Source of the DNA: Tolypothrix sp. PCC 7910
GTDB taxonomy: Bacteria; Cyanobacteriota; Cyanobacteriia; Cyanobacteriales; Nostocaceae
Assembly (NCBI RefSeq): GCF_011769525.1
Contig: NZ_CP050440.1
Coordinates: forward strand, 2,729,501 to 2,793,500
DNA length: 64,000 nucleotides
Reading direction: 5' to 3'
Under the pieces are notes generated by a model that worked only from the letters and a program-made list of their open reading frames with translations, did no database searches and had not been told where the DNA came from. A program made the translations under genes and the position numbers. Shown one piece after another: positions 58,711 through 64,000 of the stretch. How positions within the stretch are numbered: the stretch's first letter is position 1; each line of letters starts with the position of its first letter.

Positions 58711-61035
58711 ATGCCCAGGGTAGCAGTTCTAAAAATTGGCAGAGGAAACTTTCACCAAGGGTTTGAAGTATCCCTAGAACTGAGAGAAGATGGCGGTTCG
58801 CCTGTGGGGGAAATTGAAGGAAGACTTGGCGCTAATACAGATATTGAAGGCTTGTATTTTTTATGGCAACAGTCCTTTCGTAATCTCACCGCCATCGCTC
58901 GCAATGATGGGTGGGAAATTGAGTCAAGTCTACCCACAAATCGCGCTACTAAAGAGATTACAGACGACTGCTGGCAAAGAATGCGACAAGTGGAAGCTAA
59001 CCTTAACGAATGGCTGCAACCTTCTGGGGAACTGGGATGGCAAAAAATCCGCGAAAGGTTAAGCAAAGAACTCGCTACTCAGGCTGATACAATGCGGTTA
59101 GCCATCAAAGCCAGAGATCCCATCCTCTGGAAACTACCTTGGCATAGCTGGGATTTGCTATCAAGTTATCCCAATGTGGGCGTGAGCTACAGTCCGGTAG
59201 AATATGAATCTTGGGAAATTGCCAAACATCAAACTCAAAGCGATCGCGTGCGGTTGTTGGCGATTTTTGGGGATAGTCAAAACCTAGATTTAGCGGCGGA
59301 TCGTCAAGCAATTGAGAATTTACAGGAAACAGAATCAGTTTTCTACCATCAACCCCAAGCGCGAGATTTAATCGCCCAGTTACGAGATACTCAAGGCTGG
59401 GATATCTTCTTTTTTGCTGGGCATAGTCAAACCATAGAACAAAGGGGGCGAATTAGTCTCAGCGCTAGGGAAAGTATTGAAACTGACCAATTTAAACACG
59501 CTTTACGAGAAGCAGTGCAAAAAGGCTTAAAAATCGCCATTTTTAATTCTTGTGAAGGATTGGGATTAGCCCAGCAATTAGCTGATTTACACGTCCCAAT
59601 TATTATCATCATGCAAGAAATAGTCCCCGATGTCGTCGCTCAATCGTTTCTCAAAGAATTTCTGCGAGAATATGCTGGCGGACAACCTTTATATACCGCC
59701 GTCCGCCATGCCCAGGAACGCCTAGAGGAATTTACGGAGTTACCTGGGGCTACTTGGTTACCGATGATATATCAAAATCCGGCTGAAGTGCCACCGACTT
59801 GGCAGGATTTACGCCCGAAAAAGCACCGACATCGCTTTGGGCTGGAGTGGCAGCATTTACCAAATATTTTGGTGAAAAGCTTGATAATGACTGGCTTAGT
59901 CATGGCAGTGCGTTTTTTAGGTGGACTTCAGCCTGTGGAATTGTGGGCTTTTGACCAGATGACACGCCTGCAAAGCGATCGTGGCATCGATGAGCGTCTA
60001 CTGATTGTAAAAGTTACAGAACAAGATATTCAACAGCAGCGTCAATATCCCCTAAGCGATCACGTCATTTTGCAAACTCTAGAAAAACTTCAGGCGCATC
60101 AACCTAGAGCCATTGGCTTGGATATCTACCGCGATTTTCCTGTAGAACCAGGATATCGCGAGCTAGTTGCACATATCAAAAAAACCCCAAACTTGGTAAC
60201 AGTCTGCGAAGTCAGCCAACCAGAAGCGAGAGCAAACAAATTTGGAGTTGCTTCACCCCCAGCAAGTCCCGCTGAGAATATCGGCTTTAGCGATATCGCC
60301 ATTGAACCAGATGGGACAGTGCGCCGTTATTTGTTTCATTTAAATCCAGGCGATTCCCTTTGCCAAGCACCTTATGCCTTCAGTGCAGAATTAGCCTTGC
60401 GTTACCTGGATGCTGAAGGTATTCAACCAGAAGCCACATCCCAAGGGAATTTAAAGCTTGGCTCTACCGTTTTTCAACCTTTAGAAAAGCATACAGGCTT
60501 TTATCACAACATCGACCCTCGCGGTCATCAAGTCTTGCTCAGTTACCGTTCTTTCTCAAAAGTCGCTAGGGAAGTAACGCTAACAGAAGTTCTCAACAAT
60601 GATTTTAAACCCCAGTGGGTGAAAAACCGGATTGTGTTGATTGGCGTTGTCGCTCCATCAGTAGGCGATCGCTTTGCTACTCCCTTTAGTAACGAAATTG
60701 ACCAGGAAATGCCCGGTGTAGTGATTCACGCCCAAATGGTGAGCCAAATGCTGAGTGTAGCCAAACAAGAACGCCCCTTACTGCGGTTTTGGCCCCAAAC
60801 CTTAGATGCAGTTTGGATTGGGAGTTGGGCACTTATGGGGGGTTTATGCGTCTGGGTATTTCATGGGCTGGTTTATCGGCGAATTGCGATTGCCTCAGTC
60901 ATAATCATTCTTGGTAGCCTGTGCTTGTCTTTGTTCAGTATCGGCGTTTGTGTGCCCTTGGTTCCTTCAGTAATTGCTGTTGCGATCACTTACATCATCA
61001 CAAGCAACACGGTGCGGTTAAGGACAAAAGGTTAA
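58711..61035 (+). CDS. CHAT-CHASE2 transmembrane protein
   Basis: 774 residues. Residues 1-370: a CHAT (caspase-like) domain with His238 (FFAGHSQT) and Cys281 (FNSCEGLG). Then a membrane helix (SLIMTGLVMAVRFLGG) and a CHASE2 sensor domain (ELWAFDQMTRLQSD, LLIVKVTEQDIQQQRQYPLS, AIGLDIYRDFP), about 400-680, facing outside. Three C-terminal membrane helices follow. CHASE2 is an extracellular sensor usually attached to kinases or cyclases; here it is attached to a peptidase-like domain, so an outside signal may control proteolysis inside. Third gene of the operon. Ligand and substrate unknown. Confidence 0.8.
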   Translation: MPRVAVLKIGRGNFHQGFEVSLELREDGGSPVGEIEGRLGANTDIEGLYFLWQQSFRNLTAIARNDGWEIESSLPTNRATKEITDDCWQRMRQVEANLNEWLQPSGELGWQKIRERLSKELATQADTMRLAIKARDPILWKLPWHSWDLLSSYPNVGVSYSPVEYESWEIAKHQTQSDRVRLLAIFGDSQNLDLAADRQAIENLQETESVFYHQPQARDLIAQLRDTQGWDIFFFAGHSQTIEQRGRISLSARESIETDQFKHALREAVQKGLKIAIFNSCEGLGLAQQLADLHVPIIIIMQEIVPDVVAQSFLKEFLREYAGGQPLYTAVRHAQERLEEFTELPGATWLPMIYQNPAEVPPTWQDLRPKKHRHRFGLEWQHLPNILVKSLIMTGLVMAVRFLGGLQPVELWAFDQMTRLQSDRGIDERLLIVKVTEQDIQQQRQYPLSDHVILQTLEKLQAHQPRAIGLDIYRDFPVEPGYRELVAHIKKTPNLVTVCEVSQPEARANKFGVASPPASPAENIGFSDIAIEPDGTVRRYLFHLNPGDSLCQAPYAFSAELALRYLDAEGIQPEATSQGNLKLGSTVFQPLEKHTGFYHNIDPRGHQVLLSYRSFSKVAREVTLTEVLNNDFKPQWVKNRIVLIGVVAPSVGDRFATPFSNEIDQEMPGVVIHAQMVSQMLSVAKQERPLLRFWPQTLDAVWIGSWALMGGLCVWVFHGLVYRRIAIASVIIILGSLCLSLFSIGVCVPLVPSVIAVAITYIITSNTVRLRTKG

Positions 61036-61108
61036 ATTCTTCACCCTTTACCCCAACAACATGGATGATTAACAACACTGAACATGAATAAAGTTGAGGA
61101 GGGAAATT

Positions 61109-61990
61109 GTGGCTGGGATTAAGTTTGATCGCTGGAAACTGGGACTTGCTTTAGCATTAGCTTTATCGCTGATGAGTTCTGCTGCTAACAAAGGAAAAGC
61201 CCAACCTTTGCAACATCGCCAACAAATCCTGGCTTCAACTGCATCCGCAATCAAGCAAAATTCCTCACAGCAGCCTCAACCTAGATCCACAACTGCTTCC
61301 CCAATACAGTTTAAGCGTCCGCCACTGTCACCACGAGGCGCACCGGGAAACCGCAAAGGCGGCGGAACTCGTGACGGATATAGTTGTGCAGCGCTGGAAA
61401 TTAAAGAACGCCTCATGGCTTTAGTTCCATCTGTAGAATCAGAGTCAGGAATCAGCCATGTTTGGGGATTAACTTTGGAAGCTTCTCCTACTCTTTGGTT
61501 TTATGTTCCTTATCAGCCAAAAGATATCAAGGTAGGCGAATTGGAAATCTGGGACGAAACCGATCCAGATCCAAGAAATTATCAGCAAACTTATCAAGGA
61601 ACTTTCACAGTTACCGACACACCAGGAGCGATCGCTCTCACTCTCCCATCAACAGTAAAATTAGAGCCAGGGAAAAACTACCATTGGTATTTAACTCTGA
61701 ATATGAATTGCGATCGCGAAGCGCAAGCAGTCAATGTCAACGGCTGGATTCAACGAGTCAAATTGAACAATAATCTTCCCTCCCAGCAATTAGGCGATCG
61801 CGAGCGAGTTATTTTCTATGCTGAAAATGGCATCTGGTACGACGCTATAACTCTATTAGCCCAAATGCGCCGCCAACCAGCAACACAAATCTTGCTCACA
61901 GATTGGCAAACATTGCTAGGAGATGTTGGCTTACAAGAGTTTGGTCAAAAGCCTATTGTTCCTTGCTGTCAGTTAGGGACTGGGGATTAG
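61109..61990 (+). CDS. DUF928-family secreted protein
   Basis: 293 residues from GTG 61109, which has GAGGAGGG five to six bases upstream; TTG 61094 lies inside that site. A signal peptide (WKLGLALALALSLMSSAAN) with cleavage near GKAQ is followed by a disordered QS-rich stretch, the DUF928 opening LSPRGAPGNRKGGGTRDGYSC, and the domain with LWFYVPYQPKDIKVGELEIWD and NYHWYLTLNMNCDREAQ. Four or more Cys suggest a disulfide in the periplasm. Last gene of the operon and the likely periplasmic partner of the CHASE2 sensor. Confidence 0.8.
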   Translation: MAGIKFDRWKLGLALALALSLMSSAANKGKAQPLQHRQQILASTASAIKQNSSQQPQPRSTTASPIQFKRPPLSPRGAPGNRKGGGTRDGYSCAALEIKERLMALVPSVESESGISHVWGLTLEASPTLWFYVPYQPKDIKVGELEIWDETDPDPRNYQQTYQGTFTVTDTPGAIALTLPSTVKLEPGKNYHWYLTLNMNCDREAQAVNVNGWIQRVKLNNNLPSQQLGDRERVIFYAENGIWYDAITLLAQMRRQPATQILLTDWQTLLGDVGLQEFGQKPIVPCCQLGTGD

Positions 61991-62125
61991 AAGACAAGGA
62001 GGATGAGGGAGAAAGGGGGCACTTTCAAGGGTAGGGGTTTAAGAAAGGGGCAGTTTAGGCAGTAAAATACTTTAATGATTTAATAAGGCGATCACCTTCG
62101 CTCCAAAACTCGAGCGTGATAATAA

Positions 62126-63514
62126 CCCTGTTTTGTCACTCTCGCGGTAGTATAAGAATGTATAAACGCTAGAACAAAGATACAGAGCATGGTACAGCCT
62201 CGTCCAGCCGCACCAACAGTGAAATTTGTGGACGAATATTGTCAGTGGTATAAAAGCCTGTTTTCAGATGTTAGAAGCTTCGAGGCTTTTAAGTACCTAC
62301 ATGTAGGATGTATTTCGGAATGAAAACGTAAAACTTTACCAGAAATAGCGAAAATTGTAGGATTAGATAACCATCAAGGACTACATCATTTTTTAACTTC
62401 ATCTCCTTGGCAAGTAGAACAGTTAAGAATCTTGCGGTTAAAACTAATTTTACAGATGCTTCAAGGTAAACCAATCATTTTAATTATTGATGAAACAGGA
62501 GATAAAAAGAAAGGGAACAAGACAGATTATGTCAAAAGGCAGTACATAGGAAACTTGGGAAAAACTGAGAATGGAATTGTAGTAGTAACAGTGTATGGTG
62601 TTTTCTGTGGAATGACATTCCCATTGCTATTTGAAGTTTATAAACCTCGAGAAAGATTAAAGGCAGGGGATAAATATAGTACCAAGCCAGAAATAGCAGC
62701 CATTTTAATGAAAAAGCTACAGTTGATGGGCTTTAAATTCAACTTAGTATTGGCAGACAGCTTATATGGAGAAAGTGAGACAAATTTCATCTCCGTATTA
62801 GATGAACTGAACTTGAAATATATAGTTGCAATTAGGTCAAACCATTATGTAGAGCTACTTCCACGACAAAGAATTCAATACCTAAAATGGCAGAGATTTA
62901 AACGAGTATTTTCAAACCTCAACAGTGAGAATCGCTTTATTAGAGAAATAATCCCAGGAAAACGTGGAAAACTTAGATATTGGCAAATTACAACAGATGC
63001 AGAAGAATTGCCTGAGAGTTCTACTTGGTATGTGATGAGTAAATATCCAGACATTACGCCAAGAGATGTTGGCAATTTTTATGGGCTAAGAACTTGGGTT
63101 GAGTATGGCTTAAAACAAAGTAAGAATGAACTAGGTTGGGCAGATTATCGTTTGACTCATTATCCTGATATCGAAAAATGGTGGGAGATTGTTTGCAGTG
63201 CTTACCTCATGGTTAGCTTGCACTCAGAACAAATATTTCAGATGCCAATACAATCTAACTTCAAGTTTGCTTCACACCCCTGGTGGGATGATGGAAAAGG
63301 CTGGAAGAATATACTTAACAATCTCCGGTTAATTATTCAACCTTTTACCTTATTTAATTTAATCTCCCCCTGGTTAACAGTTTTTCCTATTCCTCAATTA
63401 TCTTTGGGGTTTTCTAAGCTTCAATCTATTGTTTATAGGCTTACCTCTCCAATTTTTATATTCCTTGATCACCCAGATTTCTACTTTTCCTCTGCCTAGA
63501 GTGACAAAACAGGG
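62126..63514 (+). mobile_element. IS701-type insertion sequence, copy 2
   Basis: The ends CCCTGTTTTGTCACTCT (62126) and its complement ending at 63514 are inverted repeats, identical to those of the copy at 13610-14999. The element is flanked by the direct repeat ATAA (62122-62125, 63515-63518). It is 1389 bp. The two copies differ in the gene by many single bases, so neither is a fresh copy of the other. It lies between the DUF928 gene and the partial gene at the window's end. Confidence 0.88.
62189..63499 (+). pseudogene. IS701-family transposase with one in-frame TGA
   Basis: From ATG 62189 to TAG 63497-63499 the frame encodes 436 codons of DDE transposase with no frame change. Codon 45 (62321-62323) is TGA, between VGCISE and KRKTLPEIAKIVG. 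The rest is intact: IIDETGDKKKGN, LADSLYGES and RTWVEYGLKQSKNELGW give the catalytic Asp-Asp-Glu. Translation from an internal TTG at 62432 would miss the first 81 residues, so it is probably inactive. The stop codon lies inside the terminal repeat. Confidence 0.82.
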
Positions 63515-63538
63515 ATAAGCCTGCTGGTAATCCTTGTC

Positions 63539-64000
63539 TCATCTGCTAGTTTCCGACTCCAGCACCCTCAACACTTTCTCCTCCAAATGAGTCAAATAAG
63601 CCCGCTTCAGCTTCCCCAACGACTCCAAAAACTTCTGCACGGATTCCTCTATCCCACTTGAATACACCCGTGAAATACGCTCGCATATCTCCTGCATCTG
63701 CTGACAATCCTCAGGCAAGTATTCGTAAGACTTCAGGTACTTCAGCCCAACTGTAAGTTCTCCATCCCAAGTCCTCACGGTACAACTGAAGTCGTTTACT
63801 TGAGTGACAATCGCCCAGCAACCGCCTTTGCCCCTCAGTTCGGGATTGTCCTTTGCTAAGATTTGGCAGACTTCACCCAACTGGTAGGTGTTGGGGACTT
63901 GAGTACGTTCCATGATGCGCTGCACTATATCTTTGACGATTTTACCAGTCGGCACTTTACCACCAGCTTTCTGTACTGCTTGTTGCCAAACTTCCTGTTG
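63539..64000 (-). CDS. Partial gene at right edge, C-terminal part of a ParB-like or related protein
   Basis: The frame is open to the window's edge, so the 5' part lies outside. The visible 153 residues start with QQEVWQQAVQKAGGKVPTGK, continue with IVKDIVQRIMERTQVPN, and contain LAKDNPELRGKGGCWAIVTQVNDFSCTVRTWDGEL, a small beta barrel-like unit, then a helical C-terminus. The opening resembles the DNA-binding region that follows ParB-like nuclease domains in cyanobacterial proteins. This is a resemblance, not a firm call. It is on the opposite strand to the IS701-type copy. Confidence 0.45.
   Translation of the reverse strand, partial: QQEVWQQAVQKAGGKVPTGKIVKDIVQRIMERTQVPNTYQLGEVCQILAKDNPELRGKGGCWAIVTQVNDFSCTVRTWDGELTVGLKYLKSYEYLPEDCQQMQEICERISRVYSSGIEESVQKFLESLGKLKRAYLTHLEEKVLRVLESETSR

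Overview
The window is chromosomal DNA of a cyanobacterium, most likely a filamentous Nostocales-type species. The signs are the very frequent GCGATCGC (HIP1) octamers, the heptanucleotide tandem repeats of the cyanobacterial STRR kind (CAAAATT and TTGCCTA units), AT-rich spacers, and lineage-typical gene families: a sigma-like/DUF1822/CHAT-CHASE2/DUF928 operon, TPR-CHAT proteins and BTAD-AAA regulators. No rRNA, tRNA or CRISPR array was recognised. Both window edges cut through genes.

Layout. 1-3.8 kb: three glycosyltransferases of a surface polysaccharide cluster. 3.8-8.3 kb: a short spacer with remnants, then a BTAD-AAA-TPR regulator preceded by a perfect 11-bp inverted repeat and translationally coupled to a tandem DUF4242 protein. 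8.8-13.5 kb: a stress cassette with full-length ChrB, an MFS transporter, an ABM-like protein, a stand-alone ChrB C-terminal domain, a cupin and an OsmC protein; no chromate transporter ChrA is seen. 13.6-15.0 kb: a decayed IS701-type element with a CTAT target duplication. 15-23.4 kb: mostly small accessory genes, including a diiron oxygenase-like protein, a GST with a DGxRPI-repeat protein, a MOSC-alkyltransferase-like fusion, a GFA-family protein and dinB, with several gene fragments (chorismate mutase, serine hydrolase tail, GNAT with one stop).

23.6-35.6 kb is a phosphorus-acquisition island: a sensor histidine kinase, then a Tat-exported PhoD alkaline phosphatase and a 2372-residue protein that strings together an endonuclease/phosphatase domain, esterase-like phytase, beta-propeller phytase, a second esterase-like domain, two SurE nucleotidase domains and RTX-type calcium repeats. 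PhoD and the giant protein each have a Pho-box-like array of 8-bp units with 3-bp spacers upstream. 35.6-37.6 kb is a graveyard of mobile DNA (IS4 tail, group II intron maturase pieces, a solitary IS701 end, an IS5-type transposase tail). The IS5 tail is fused in frame to the C-terminus of a serine hydrolase. 39.4-45.2 kb encodes a secreted 1925-residue TPR-CHAT protein.

45.4-55.1 kb (minus strand) is a class II lanthipeptide locus: a precursor with a GG-type leader, LanM, a C39-peptidase ABC transporter, an HlyD adaptor and three downstream unknown genes. Just upstream of the precursor lies a short Cys-rich reading frame whose first 18 codons are related to a second short frame upstream of the serine hydrolase at 38.9 kb. 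This shared element is the least explained signal in the window. 55.3-62 kb carries the sigma-like/DUF1822/CHAT-CHASE2/DUF928 operon. 62.1-63.5 kb is a second IS701-type copy with an ATAA duplication and one in-frame stop. The window ends in a partial gene on the minus strand.
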